This document shows, one piece after another, positions 38,327-47,217 of a DNA stretch of 64,000 nt. The DNA comes from Planctomycetota bacterium (GTDB lineage: Bacteria > Planctomycetota > SZUA-567 > H5-PLA8): NCBI GenBank assembly GCA_015075375.1, contig JABTUM010000001.1, forward strand, positions 2,909,201-2,973,200, in the 5' to 3' direction. The position numbers and the translations under genes were made by a program. Within the stretch, counting starts at the first letter, position 1. The number at the start of each line of letters is the position of its first letter. The notes below the pieces were generated by a model that made no database searches, was not told the DNA's origin, and saw only the letters and a program-made list of their open reading frames with translations.

Positions 38327-38935
38327 GTGCGCATTGCCGTCGATCACAGTCCCGCGATTCTGAAAACCGCGGCGCGGTATTTCGCGCGCAAGCCGTTCCA
38401 TGAAGTTCACATGGACGACGTGGCGGATGCGTGCGGGATCGCGAAGGGCACGATCTACCGGCACTACCCCAACAAGGAAGCGCTGTTTCTGGCGATCACG
38501 CTGGATTGGATGGACCGTCTGGCCGAGCAGTTGCACAAGGCCGCTCGTAAGCCGCGCGGGGCCGTGGAGCGTCTGGAGGCGATGGTCGCTTCGGTGGCCG
38601 AGCAGTATCGCAAGCAACGCGACTTTTTCGAAGTGATGCAGCGCGAGGAACTCAACGGGGGCCGCTCCGTGCATCCGGAACGGATGCATAAGCGCGAGAT
38701 CCTGCGCGATGCGTTCGCGGGGGTGATTCGCGAGGGGCAGCGAGCGGGCGAGCTGCGGCGCTTCGATCCGACGGTGGCGGCGGACTTGCTGCTGGGGATG
38801 ATCCGGAGCCAATTGCGTTTCGGCGATCCGAAACAGAGCCCCGAGGCGCTGGCTTCCCGGGTGCTCGACGCGTACCTGAACGGGCTGGCTTCGCGCCGGC
38901 GCCGGACTTCACACCAAGGAGATGCCCGGGCATGA
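38327..38935 (+). CDS. TetR/AcrR-family transcriptional repressor
   Basis: A 202-residue repressor. The helix-turn-helix spans about 8-54: ILKTAARYFARKPFHEVHMD, DVADACGIAKGTIYRHYPNK. The remaining helical part binds an inducer. The start is GTG 38327 with GGGGGAG about 11 nt upstream. Its stop overlaps the next ATG as ATGA, so it is translationally coupled to the MFP gene. The context makes it the local regulator of the RND pump. Confidence 0.93.
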   Translation: MRIAVDHSPAILKTAARYFARKPFHEVHMDDVADACGIAKGTIYRHYPNKEALFLAITLDWMDRLAEQLHKAARKPRGAVERLEAMVASVAEQYRKQRDFFEVMQREELNGGRSVHPERMHKREILRDAFAGVIREGQRAGELRRFDPTVAADLLLGMIRSQLRFGDPKQSPEALASRVLDAYLNGLASRRRRTSHQGDARA

Positions 38936-40206
38936 ACCGGATTCGATTCGTACTTGCCGCTGCGGCCGCGGCGCTGGTCTGGGCCGCGGCCGGCTGCGGC
39001 AAGCCCGCCACGGGCGCCAAAGCGGGCGGTTTTGCCAAAGGACCGCGGCCTTATTCGGTCCGCACGGTGGTGGCTTCGAGCCAGCCGCTGAACTACTACA
39101 TCGAGACGACGGGGACGCTGCGCGCGCAGGACGTGTACCGTATCGACGCTCAGGTGCCCGGGGTGCTGCAAGACGTCGCGTTCAACGAGGGCGACGTGGT
39201 GACGCCGGAGAAGGTGCTCGCGCGGATCAGCCCCGAACTGTACGAGCTGGGGGTGGTGAAGGCGGAGGCGGCGTTGAAGCGCGCGGAAGCGGATTTGAAG
39301 GATGCGGAGCGGCGGCTGACGAACGACATTCGGGAGGGCGAGATCAACCTGGAATCGGCGCGGATCGAGTTCGAGCGGCGGCGGACGGTCCGCGCGGCGG
39401 GCGCAATCAGCGAAGAGGAAGTGCAGCTCTTCGCATCGAAGCACGAGATGGCGAAGGTGCAGCTCGAGGACATGCGCCAGCAGGTTCAGACGCTGCTGGC
39501 GGTTCTCCGGGCGGGGATTCTGGAGAAGCAGGCCGATCTGCAGCAGGCGGAAGTGAACCGCAAGAAGAGCATCGTGCGCGCGCCGCTGGGGGGGACCATC
39601 GAACAGCGCTCGGTCAGCGCCGGTCAGCACGTACCGGCGGGGCAATCGCTGGCGCTGCTGGTGGACCACAGCCGGATGCGATTGCAGTTCACGCTGCCCG
39701 AGCGCGAGGCTTCGCACGTGAAGACGGGCTCGACGCTGACCTTCCGCGTGCCCGCCTATCCGGGGCGCGACTTCAGCGCAAAGGTCTACCGGATCGGCGA
39801 CCTCGCCGATCCCATGGCTCGTACGGTCGTCGGCTGGGCGCACGTGGAACCGAACGACGCCGAGCTGAAAGCCGGATTCTTCGCGAGCGTAAAGATCGTT
39901 TCGGACGCCAAGCTTTCGGCGGTGATCGTGCCGCAGACGGCGGTGCTGCCCACGGAATACGGTTTCGTCGTGTACGTGCTGAACGGTACGAAGGCCGAAC
40001 GTCGCGGGGTGAAGCTGGGCCTGCACGTCACCGACGACAGCGTCGAAATCCTGGAGGGCCTGAAAGCGGGGGACCGCATCGTGGTGGAAGGCGCGAACGC
40101 GCTGCAGGACGGCGTGGAAGTGAAGATCCTCGACGGCGCAGGTACGGACGGCAAGAGCGGCGAAGGGAAGCGTGAATCCAAGAGTGAAGAAGGGAAGAAC
40201 TCGTGA
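38932..40206 (+). CDS. RND efflux periplasmic adaptor (membrane fusion lipoprotein)
   Basis: A 424-residue HlyD/AcrA-type adaptor linking the inner-membrane pump to an outer-membrane channel. It has a lipoprotein signal with lipobox AAAGC (Cys21). The barrel-sandwich halves are IDAQVPGVLQDVAFNEGDVV and KKSIVRAPLGGTIEQRSVSA, with the coiled-coil hairpin between them (about 105-210; AALKRAEADLKDAERRL). The beta-barrel and membrane-proximal domains follow (MRLQFTLPEREASHVKTGST; VVEGANALQDGVEVKIL). The C-terminal tail is rich in Lys, Ser, Glu and Gly. It overlaps tetR and the RND gene by 4 bp each. Confidence 0.95.
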   Translation: MNRIRFVLAAAAAALVWAAAGCGKPATGAKAGGFAKGPRPYSVRTVVASSQPLNYYIETTGTLRAQDVYRIDAQVPGVLQDVAFNEGDVVTPEKVLARISPELYELGVVKAEAALKRAEADLKDAERRLTNDIREGEINLESARIEFERRRTVRAAGAISEEEVQLFASKHEMAKVQLEDMRQQVQTLLAVLRAGILEKQADLQQAEVNRKKSIVRAPLGGTIEQRSVSAGQHVPAGQSLALLVDHSRMRLQFTLPEREASHVKTGSTLTFRVPAYPGRDFSAKVYRIGDLADPMARTVVGWAHVEPNDAELKAGFFASVKIVSDAKLSAVIVPQTAVLPTEYGFVVYVLNGTKAERRGVKLGLHVTDDSVEILEGLKAGDRIVVEGANALQDGVEVKILDGAGTDGKSGEGKRESKSEEGKNS

Positions 40207-43200
40207 GCATTCCCGCGGTCGCGATTCGCAATCCGGTCTTCGCCTGGATGCTGATGCTGGGCTTCATCGTCTTCGGCGCGATCGCCTTTTTCCGTCTTGG
40301 CGTGGGGCAGTATCCCGACGTGGACGTGCCGGTGATCAACGTGCGCGTGGATCTCGAAGGCGCGGCTCCTGAAGTGATGGAATCGGAAGTGCTGGACATC
40401 CTCGAAGACGCGGTGATGGCCGTAGAGGGCGTGAAGAATATTTCGGCGACGGCGATGCTGGGCCGAGCCGAGCTGACGGTGGAGTTCAACATCGAGCGGA
40501 ACATCGATCTGGCGATGCAGGACGTGCAGGCGCGGATCAGCGCGGCGCAGCGGAACCTGCCGCCGGACCTGGATCCCCCGGTGATCTCGAAGACGAATCC
40601 GGACGACCGTCCGATCATGTGGGTGGCGCTTACGGGCCCGCGCAGTCCGCAGGAACTGGCCGACTACGCGCGCAACCTGCTGCGCGACCGGTTCCTGACG
40701 GTGCCGGGCAACGGCGACGTGCGCATGGGCGGGTACCTCGAGCGGAACGTGCGGCTGTGGATCGATCCGGAGAAGCTGAACGCGCGCAACCTGACGATCG
40801 GCGAGGTGGTCGCGACGATCCAGCGCCAGCACGTCGAGGCGCCGGCGGGGCGGATCGAATCCAAGAACCGCGAAGCGAACGTGCGCGTGGAGGGCGAGGC
40901 GCTTTCGATCGAGGAGTGGAAGAAGCTGGTGGTGAGCGAGCGCGACGGCTCGCCGGTGTACCTCGAAGACGTGGCGCTGGTGGAAGACGGCTTCGAAGAC
41001 CGGCGGCGGCTGTCGCGGATCAACGGGATGCCGGCGCAGGGGCTGGGGATCATCAAGCAGCACGGGGCGAACACGGTGGCGGTGGCGGAGGCGTGCCACG
41101 AACGCGTGGCGGAGTTGAACCAGACGCTTCCGGAAGACCTGACGCTCTCGGTGCGCTTCGACAGTTCGACGTACATCCGCAGCGCGATTTACGAGACCGA
41201 AGAGACGCTGGTGCTGGCGGTGCTGCTGACGGCGCTGGTCTGCTGGCTGTTCCTGGGTTCGCTTTCGTCGACCTTCAACGTGGTGCTGGCGATCCCGGTT
41301 TCGGTGCTGGGCACGTTCGCGGTGATGTACTTCTGCGGCTTCACGCTGAACACGTTCACGCTGTTGGCGCTGACCTTGTCGATCGGGATCGTGGTCGACG
41401 ACGCGGTGATGGTGCTGGAGAACATTTACCGGCACGCGGAGATGGGGAAGGACCGGCTGGCCGCGGCGAAGGAGGGCTCGGAGCAGATCAGTTTCGCGGC
41501 GCTGGCGGCGACGCTGGCGATCATCGCGATCTTCCTGCCGGTGGCCTTTATGTACGGGGTGATCGGCGAATTTTTCTTCGAGTTCGGGGTGGTGTTGAGC
41601 GTGGCGGTGGCGATTTCGCTGCTGGAGGCTCTGACGCTGGCGCCGTCGCGCTGCGCGCAATTCCTGAGCGTGGGCCAGCGCACCAATTTCATCGAGCGTG
41701 CGGTGGGCTGGTGCCTGGACAAGCTCGCGCAAGTCTACGCCTGGACGCTGGGTTACTCGCTGCGCTGGCGCTTCGTGACGCTGGCCGTCTCGGGTCTGCT
41801 CTTCGCGGGCTCGCTACTGCCGATTTCGGGGTACGTGGGACTGAAGCAGCCCTGGGTGCCTCAGCTTCCCAGCGAGATGGCGCCGCCGCAGGACCAGGGG
41901 ATTTTCATGCTTTCGGTGCGCACGCCGGTCGGTTCGTCGATCGACTACACCGACAAGGTGGTGCTGGAAGTGGAGCGGATCATGGCGGGCCGTGACGAGA
42001 TCGCGGGCGTGTACGCGATCGTCGGCGGCTTCGACGGGATGGCCAACCAGGCGAACATGTTCATCACGATGAAGCCGATCGAAGAGCGGAAGCTCTCGCA
42101 GCAGCAATCGATCGACGAGCTGCGCAAGGCGCTGAACATTTTCCCCGGAACGACGGTCTTCCCGATCGATTTTTCGCGGCAGAGCCTGCCGGGGGTGCGC
42201 AGCAGCCGGAGCGCCGTGGAGTTCACGGTTCGCGGTCCTAGCTGGGAGAAACTGGGCCAGCTTTCCCAGCAATTCACGGATGCGATGACAGAAAGCGGCG
42301 CGCTGGTGGACGTGGACACGAGCTACCGGGTGGGTATGCCGGAAGTGAGCGTGACGCCGCGGCGCGACCGGCTGATGGCGCTGAACGTGGATACGAAGGA
42401 AGTGAGCGACGCGATCAGCGCGCTGGTGGGCGGTAACCGGATCGCCAAGTTCACCGACAACGGGCGGCGTTACGACGTGCGCGTGCGGCTGCTGCGCGAC
42501 GACCGCGTGCGCCCCGAGGACATCGGGCGGATTTACGTACGCAACCGCGAGGGCACGCCGGTGCAGCTGGGCGAACTGGTGGACATCACGCTGCGTCCTT
42601 CGTTGCAGGAGATCACGCGCGAGAACCGCGAGCGCGCGATCAAGCTGACGGCGAACAACGCTCCGGGCACCAGCCAGGCCGACGCGATGGCCGCGGTCTT
42701 CAAGATCCGCGACGAGCTGCTGCCGCCGGGCTACAACCTGGTGCTTTCGGGGCAGTCGCAGCTATTCGAAGAGGCGAAGTGGAACCTGGTCTTCGCGCTG
42801 ATCATGGGCATCCTGGTGGCGTACATGGTGCTGGCGAGCCAGTTCAACAGCTTCCTGCATCCGTTCACGGTGCTGCTGACGCTTCCGTTCGCGGTGAGCG
42901 GGGCGCTCTTCGCGCTGATGTTGTCCGGGCTTTCGCTGAACATGTACAGCATGATCGGCGTGATCCTGCTGATGGGGATCGTGAAGAAGAACGGGATTTT
43001 GCTGGTGGATTTCACGAACCAGGCGCGCGACGAAGGGATGTCGTGCGACGATGCGCTGCGGCATGCGTGTCCGATCCGGCTGCGTCCGATCCTGATGACG
43101 AGCGTGGCGACGATCGCGGGGGCGCTGCCGGGTGCGATCGCCACCGGGGCGGGGGCGGAACTGCGCGTGCCGATGTCGGTGACGGTAATCGGCGGGATGA

Positions 43201-43358
43201 TCGTTTCGACGGTTCTGACGTTGTTCGTGATTCCGTGCTTCTACAGTCTGGCCGACCAAGGCAAAACGATGGTGTACCATGCGATGGGCTGGGATAAGGA
43301 GCAGGCTCCGCTGCACGCGGCACACGCTCAGCCGCAGCATTCGGGCGCGGGCGATTAG
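40203..43358 (+). CDS. RND-family efflux pump permease (HAE1/AcrB-like)
   Basis: A 1051-residue proton-driven pump. The N-terminal helix IPAVAIRNPVFAWMLMLG is followed by GVGQYPDVDVPVINV, and the two repeats of the pump each have six membrane segments. Helix 4 has LSIGIVVDDAVMVLENI with the proton-relay aspartates D399-D400. The second half has LLMGIVKKNGILLVDFTNQA and LRPILMTSVATIAGALP. The start is a GTG that overlaps the TGA of the adaptor gene. No outer-membrane factor follows, so a TolC-like channel must come from elsewhere. Drug specificity cannot be predicted. Confidence 0.96.
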   Translation: MSIPAVAIRNPVFAWMLMLGFIVFGAIAFFRLGVGQYPDVDVPVINVRVDLEGAAPEVMESEVLDILEDAVMAVEGVKNISATAMLGRAELTVEFNIERNIDLAMQDVQARISAAQRNLPPDLDPPVISKTNPDDRPIMWVALTGPRSPQELADYARNLLRDRFLTVPGNGDVRMGGYLERNVRLWIDPEKLNARNLTIGEVVATIQRQHVEAPAGRIESKNREANVRVEGEALSIEEWKKLVVSERDGSPVYLEDVALVEDGFEDRRRLSRINGMPAQGLGIIKQHGANTVAVAEACHERVAELNQTLPEDLTLSVRFDSSTYIRSAIYETEETLVLAVLLTALVCWLFLGSLSSTFNVVLAIPVSVLGTFAVMYFCGFTLNTFTLLALTLSIGIVVDDAVMVLENIYRHAEMGKDRLAAAKEGSEQISFAALAATLAIIAIFLPVAFMYGVIGEFFFEFGVVLSVAVAISLLEALTLAPSRCAQFLSVGQRTNFIERAVGWCLDKLAQVYAWTLGYSLRWRFVTLAVSGLLFAGSLLPISGYVGLKQPWVPQLPSEMAPPQDQGIFMLSVRTPVGSSIDYTDKVVLEVERIMAGRDEIAGVYAIVGGFDGMANQANMFITMKPIEERKLSQQQSIDELRKALNIFPGTTVFPIDFSRQSLPGVRSSRSAVEFTVRGPSWEKLGQLSQQFTDAMTESGALVDVDTSYRVGMPEVSVTPRRDRLMALNVDTKEVSDAISALVGGNRIAKFTDNGRRYDVRVRLLRDDRVRPEDIGRIYVRNREGTPVQLGELVDITLRPSLQEITRENRERAIKLTANNAPGTSQADAMAAVFKIRDELLPPGYNLVLSGQSQLFEEAKWNLVFALIMGILVAYMVLASQFNSFLHPFTVLLTLPFAVSGALFALMLSGLSLNMYSMIGVILLMGIVKKNGILLVDFTNQARDEGMSCDDALRHACPIRLRPILMTSVATIAGALPGAIATGAGAELRVPMSVTVIGGMIVSTVLTLFVIPCFYSLADQGKTMVYHAMGWDKEQAPLHAAHAQPQHSGAGD

Positions 43359-43375
43359 GGCGAAAGGCCCGGCGT

Positions 43376-43412
43376 CATCGTCCGTCGCCGGATTGCGCCG
43401 GACCTGACGATG
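43376..43412. terminator. Possible bidirectional hairpin between convergent genes
   Basis: CATCGTC/GACGATG outer stem (7 bp) with an inner CCGG/CCGG stem, located between the RND gene and the oppositely oriented zinc-ribbon gene. No U-tract follows, so termination is only suggested by position. Confidence 0.4.
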
Positions 43413-43416
43413 GGGA

Positions 43417-44763
43417 TCAGGGCAGCTTGCGAATCTTAAGGTCGCGGACTTTCTGGACCTGATTGCCCTGGCGGAACCAGAGGTTGAGCGGGCCCGGCTT
43501 CTTGCCTTCGGGAATGGCTTGGCTGAGTTCGGTCTGGCCGTTGACGACGATCTGCATCTGGCCTTGGTGCACGGTCAGCTTGGCGTCGACCCATTTATCG
43601 GCCGGAAAGCCGTGGCGGTCGACTTCGGTAATAGCGGAGCCCGCGCCGGTGTTGATATCGATGTTGCCGCGGCGTTCGCCCCGGCTGAGAAAGATCTGCA
43701 AGGTGACTTCGAAATTTCCGTCGGGCAGCGCGCACTGAATGTTGCTGCTTCGGTCGCTGGGCTTCTTGACGATGCAGCCGTCCTTCACTTCGACTTCCCC
43801 GTTACTGTTTTGGCCGTAGGCCCAGCCGGTGAGATCCTGGCCGTTGAAGAGCGGGGTCCATTCGCCGCCTTCGGGGAGCACGAGCGCGGCGGCGGCCGGC
43901 GCGGGCGCGGGTTCGGCGGTGGGCGGGGGTTCGGGCGGCGCGGTGAGGCGGGTGACTTCGCGGCGCGCGCGGGCCGAGACGATGGTGTCGGCGTATTCCT
44001 GCGCGAAGGCATTGAGACGCTGCACGCGGCCGTCCTTATCGTCGGGCGCGAGTCCCTCGAAACGCATGACTTGATCCAACGCGGCCTGTGCGAGCTGTTC
44101 GCGGTTGAGTTCGGGTTGCGGCGGCGCATCGGGGGTGGCGGGCGTGCCGGGTTCGGGGCGCGGCGGAAGCGCGGCGGTATCGACGGTCTTCGCCACGGCT
44201 GAGGACGGCTGGGGCCGCGCCACCGGCGTGGGCGCGACGACGGTTACGGGAGGCGTAGCGGCCGGGGCTTTGGGCGCGGCGGCCGGTTTGCCGCCGCCGG
44301 AAAAGAGCAGGATCAGGACGAGCAGCACACCTGCGCCTCCCACGCCGAGCAGCAGCATGGGCGTGGAACTGGCCGGCGCCGGCGGCGGGCGGTGCGGCGC
44401 GACGGCGGAGGAGTGCCCGCGCACGCGCGCGGCGGCGGCTGTGGGTATGCGATGCGCGGCGCTGCTGGGCGGATGGACGCCGGTGGGAATGCGGTGCGCG
44501 GCGCTGCTGGGCGGATGCGCGGCGGCGGCGGGCAGCGCGTGGGCTCCGCTGGCGCGGCGGGCGGCGGGACGTTCGGCGGAAGATTCCTGAACGAGCAGCG
44601 CCTGGGCCTCCCCCTCGGTCATGGGGAGGTTTTCCATCGTCATGACGCCTTGGGCGCAGGCTGCGCAGTAGACGCCGCGCAGCTTTTTGTCGCGACCCTG
44701 TCCGGCCGAAATCTCGGCGTCGGTCAGGCGCTTGCCGCAGGTTTCGCAGAAGTAAAATTTCAT
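43417..44763 (-). CDS. Zinc-ribbon membrane protein with RFEGL helical module and DUF1080-like domain
   Basis: A 448-residue protein of mosaic build. The N-terminus is a zinc ribbon (Cys6, Cys9, Cys33, Cys36). An Ala/Pro/His-rich region with a tandem repeat follows, then one membrane helix (about 136-158), a second Pro-rich linker and a short helical module (about 214-268) centred on MRFEGLAPDDKDGRVQRL. It ends in a DUF1080-like beta-sandwich (about 298-448: WTPLFNGQDLTGWAYGQNSN; HQGQMQIVVNGQTELSQAIP; RQGNQVQKVRDLKIRKLP). LFNGQDLTGW is a near-diagnostic DUF1080 opening. The same helical module occurs in the outer part of the kinase at 7181. The function is unknown; a cytoplasmic zinc-ribbon coupled to an extracytoplasmic carbohydrate-binding fold is suggested. 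Confidence 0.85.
   Translation of the reverse strand: MKFYFCETCGKRLTDAEISAGQGRDKKLRGVYCAACAQGVMTMENLPMTEGEAQALLVQESSAERPAARRASGAHALPAAAAHPPSSAAHRIPTGVHPPSSAAHRIPTAAAARVRGHSSAVAPHRPPPAPASSTPMLLLGVGGAGVLLVLILLFSGGGKPAAAPKAPAATPPVTVVAPTPVARPQPSSAVAKTVDTAALPPRPEPGTPATPDAPPQPELNREQLAQAALDQVMRFEGLAPDDKDGRVQRLNAFAQEYADTIVSARARREVTRLTAPPEPPPTAEPAPAPAAAALVLPEGGEWTPLFNGQDLTGWAYGQNSNGEVEVKDGCIVKKPSDRSSNIQCALPDGNFEVTLQIFLSRGERRGNIDINTGAGSAITEVDRHGFPADKWVDAKLTVHQGQMQIVVNGQTELSQAIPEGKKPGPLNLWFRQGNQVQKVRDLKIRKLP
44440..44517 (-). repeat. Tandem coding repeat (HPPSSAAHRIPT x2)
   Basis: Two copies of a 12-residue unit separated by Gly-Val, with 42-bp DNA periodicity, in the low-complexity cytoplasmic linker of the zinc-ribbon protein. 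Such repeats are prone to copy-number change. Confidence 0.85.
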
Positions 44764-44887
44764 GGCCGGCGTGCCTCAAGAGAGAGCCGATTGCCGCGAG
44801 CGGGCATTATGGCACGAAGGCGGTTCGGGAACAATAGGCCGGCGAGGCGGCTTGGGGGGAGGATTTGCGGGCGAGACGCCCGCGAGG

Positions 44888-45238
44888 TCAGCCGTTTTTG
44901 TCGGAGCTTTCGCCGAAGGAGAACTTGGCGACTTCGGCGCCGTGGTGCATTTCCATGATCTTGTCGAGGCCGACGAGGCGCATGACGGTTTTGACGCGTT
45001 CGTGGACGCCGGCGAGCTTGAGGATGGCGAGGTTTTCGTAGCAGAGCAGATGGAGGGTGACGACGGCGCCGACTTGAAGCGAGGTGATCTGTTCAACGGC
45101 GCTGAGGTCGGCGACGAATTTACGTTCGCCGTCGGTGGTGAGGAGTTCTTCGACGATTTCGGAGGTGGCTTGAGGATTGGAGAGGTCTTCGCCGGTGAGG
45201 CGGAGGAAGACGATATCCTTGACCTTTTGAATCTCCAT
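44888..45238 (-). CDS. STAS-domain protein (anti-sigma factor antagonist-like)
   Basis: A 116-residue single STAS domain. Start ATG 45238 has GGAACG 6 nt upstream and opens on EIQKVKDIVFLRLTGEDLSN. FVADLSAVEQITSLQVGAVV corresponds to the phospho-acceptor loop (D-S-S/T-G in SpoIIAA-type proteins; here I-T-S-L), followed by AILKLAGVHERVKTVMRLVG and LDKIMEM. Such proteins bind anti-sigma kinases or act in partner-switching and in stressosome modules. No anti-sigma kinase is nearby; the neighbour upstream is accD. Confidence 0.88.
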   Translation of the reverse strand: MEIQKVKDIVFLRLTGEDLSNPQATSEIVEELLTTDGERKFVADLSAVEQITSLQVGAVVTLHLLCYENLAILKLAGVHERVKTVMRLVGLDKIMEMHHGAEVAKFSFGESSDKNG

Positions 45239-45375
45239 GGAACGTTCCGCCAGACCCCGGTCCGACCCGTTGCAGCCGCTTTTTAGAAGTGGCCTTGGAA
45301 GTAATACGCCGCACGTCCCCGTGCGCCGAAACATTCTGTCAGAAAGCGGTCCGGCGCGCCAGCGAGCTTATGGGT

Positions 45376-46362
45376 TCAGCGCTTCTTGCGCGCGGGCTTC
45401 GGTTTGGCGGCGGAGGCCTTGGGGGAGCGTGCGGGCGCGGCGGCGGGGGCTTTGCGCGCGACGGCGGCCACGGCGGGTTCGCGTTCCGGCGGCGGGGCGG
45501 ATTTCCCGGCCGTTCGTTCGGCGTAGCCGAGGATGCGCGCGAGGGTGCCCTTCATGTCCTTGCGCGGGACGACCATATCGATCTGCCCGTATTTGAGCAG
45601 GAACTCGGCGGTCTGGAATCCTTCGGGCAGCTTGACCTTGATGGTCTGTTCGATGACGCGCGCGCCGGTGAAGCCGATCATCGCGCCGGGTTCGCCGATG
45701 ATGACGTCGGCGAGGAAGGCGAAGCTGGCGGAGACGCCGGCGAGCGTCGGATCGGTGAGGATGGTGATGTAGGGCAGCCCGGCCTCGTTGTGGCGCTGCA
45801 GCGCGGCGCTGGTCTTGACCATCTGCATGAGGGAGAGCGCGCCTTCCTGCATGCGCGCGCCGCCGGAGCAGCAGGAGATGACGACGGGCCAGCGCCGTTC
45901 GGTGGCGTGTTCGATGGCGCGGGCGATTTTTTCGCCGACGACGGAGCCCATGGAGGCGCCGATGAACTGGAAGTCCATGGCGCAGAAGACGAGCGGGCGT
46001 CCTTCGAGCGTGCTTTCGCCGCAGATGACGGCTTCCTTCTCGCCCGACTTGGCGATGCCCTCTTCGATGCTCTGGAGGTACGACTTGCGCCCGCTGAACT
46101 GGAGCGGATCGATCGTTTCGAGGTGGTCGAAGAGTTCGACCCAGGATCCGGGATCGACGGTGAGTTCGGCGCGGCGGCGCGAACCGACGCGGAAGTGGTA
46201 GCCGCAGTCCTTGCAGCAATCGTGATGGCGTTCGATGTCGCCGACAAAGAGCGTGGCTCCGCATTCGGCGTTGCCGCACTTGCGGAACTGGGACTCGGTC
46301 TGGACGTTGCGCCGGCCGCTGGCGCGGGACTCAGTAGCGGCGCGTCTTCCGGTTAAGGCCAT
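45376..46362 (-). CDS. accD: Acetyl-CoA carboxylase carboxyltransferase subunit beta
   Basis: The beta half of the carboxyltransferase that moves CO2 from carboxybiotin to acetyl-CoA in fatty-acid synthesis. The N-terminal zinc ribbon has Cys29, Cys34, Cys50 and Cys53; the first pair is C-x4-C instead of the usual C-x2-C. The carboxylase fold shows VDPGSWVELFDHL, AVICGESTLEGRPLVFCAMD, FQFIGASMGSVVGEKIARAI, SCCSGGARMQEGALSLMQM and DPTLAGVSASFAFLADVIIG followed by IGFTGARVIEQTI. The 328 residues include an extra Ala/Pro/Lys-rich C-terminal tail of about 40. accA is not in the window. Confidence 0.96.
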   Translation of the reverse strand: MALTGRRAATESRASGRRNVQTESQFRKCGNAECGATLFVGDIERHHDCCKDCGYHFRVGSRRRAELTVDPGSWVELFDHLETIDPLQFSGRKSYLQSIEEGIAKSGEKEAVICGESTLEGRPLVFCAMDFQFIGASMGSVVGEKIARAIEHATERRWPVVISCCSGGARMQEGALSLMQMVKTSAALQRHNEAGLPYITILTDPTLAGVSASFAFLADVIIGEPGAMIGFTGARVIEQTIKVKLPEGFQTAEFLLKYGQIDMVVPRKDMKGTLARILGYAERTAGKSAPPPEREPAVAAVARKAPAAAPARSPKASAAKPKPARKKR

Positions 46363-46446
46363 GGCGAACGTTTCCGGTTTCCGGTTTCCTGTTTTCAGTA
46401 TACGGCGACGGCGACTTCGGTTTGCGGTTTCCGTTGCGGGCGGCGA

Positions 46447-47100
46447 TCAGTTGCCGCGCAGGCCGCGGATGGCGGCGGTGTAGTCGCGTTCTCCGAAGAC
46501 GGCGGTGGCTGCGACGATGACTTGGACGCCGGCTTCGCGAACGGCGGCGACGTTGCTGGCCTTCACGCCGCCGTCGATTTCGAGGAGCAGATCGGGCCCG
46601 AAGCGCTTGCGGGCTTCGGCGTACTTCGAGAGACAGTGCGTCATCATCTCCTGCCCGCTGAAGCCGGGATTGACGGTCATGATCAGGAGCATCTCGATGA
46701 GGTCTTTGACGCCGTCGGCGGCCCAGACGGCGGTGGCGGGCTTGAGGGCCATGGCGGCTTTGGCGCCGTGCTTCTTGGCGATTTCGAGGGCGAGGCGCGG
46801 ATTGCCTTCGGCTTCAGGGTGCACGCTGATCCAGTCGGCGCCGGCCTTGACGAAGCGTTCCACGTAGCGTTCGGGCTGCTGGATCATCAGGTGGCAGTCG
46901 AGCGGGAGATCGGTGAGCTTGTTGAAGGCTTCGACGATGAAGGGTCCCATGGTGAGATTGGGGACGAAGTGGCCGTCCATGATATCGACGTGAACCCAGT
47001 CGGCGCCGGCGGCTTCGATGGCCTGGAGTTCGTCCTTCAGGCGGGTGAAGTCGGCGGAGAGGATCGAGGGGGCGACGATCGTCTTCTTCGGGGCGCTCAT
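46447..47100 (-). CDS. rpe: Ribulose-phosphate 3-epimerase
   Basis: Interconverts ribulose 5-phosphate and xylulose 5-phosphate in the pentose phosphate pathway. The 217-residue TIM barrel has IVAPSILSADFTRLKDEL, the metal and catalytic motif WVHVDIMDGHFVPNLTMGP, LDCHLMIQQPERYVERFVKA, IMTVNPGFSGQEMM and the phosphate-binding EIDGGVKASNVAAVREAG. All ligands (His, Asp, His, Asp) are present. It sits 84 bp after gap's divergent-free neighbour: gap lies 117 bp upstream on the same strand, so gap, rpe and accD form a same-strand run of central-metabolism genes. Confidence 0.97.
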   Translation of the reverse strand: MSAPKKTIVAPSILSADFTRLKDELQAIEAAGADWVHVDIMDGHFVPNLTMGPFIVEAFNKLTDLPLDCHLMIQQPERYVERFVKAGADWISVHPEAEGNPRLALEIAKKHGAKAAMALKPATAVWAADGVKDLIEMLLIMTVNPGFSGQEMMTHCLSKYAEARKRFGPDLLLEIDGGVKASNVAAVREAGVQVIVAATAVFGERDYTAAIRGLRGN

Positions 47101-47217
47101 GTCGGGCTCCTTTTAACCGGTGTCGGAGGCAGACCGCGGCACGTTGCGTCTACGCCGGAACGGTTCGGTCCCGCAGGCGGCCGGTGGTACCGGCCGCCCC
47201 CGGACCGCGAAACGGCA

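Noticed and set aside
38932-43358. Heavy-metal (CusBA-type) efflux
   Set aside because: The adaptor lacks a His/Met-rich metal-binding extension and the pump has the HAE1-type helix-4 DD motif.
44440-44517. CRISPR-like or minisatellite array
   Set aside because: Only two coding copies in frame within the zinc-ribbon protein; a coding repeat explains it.
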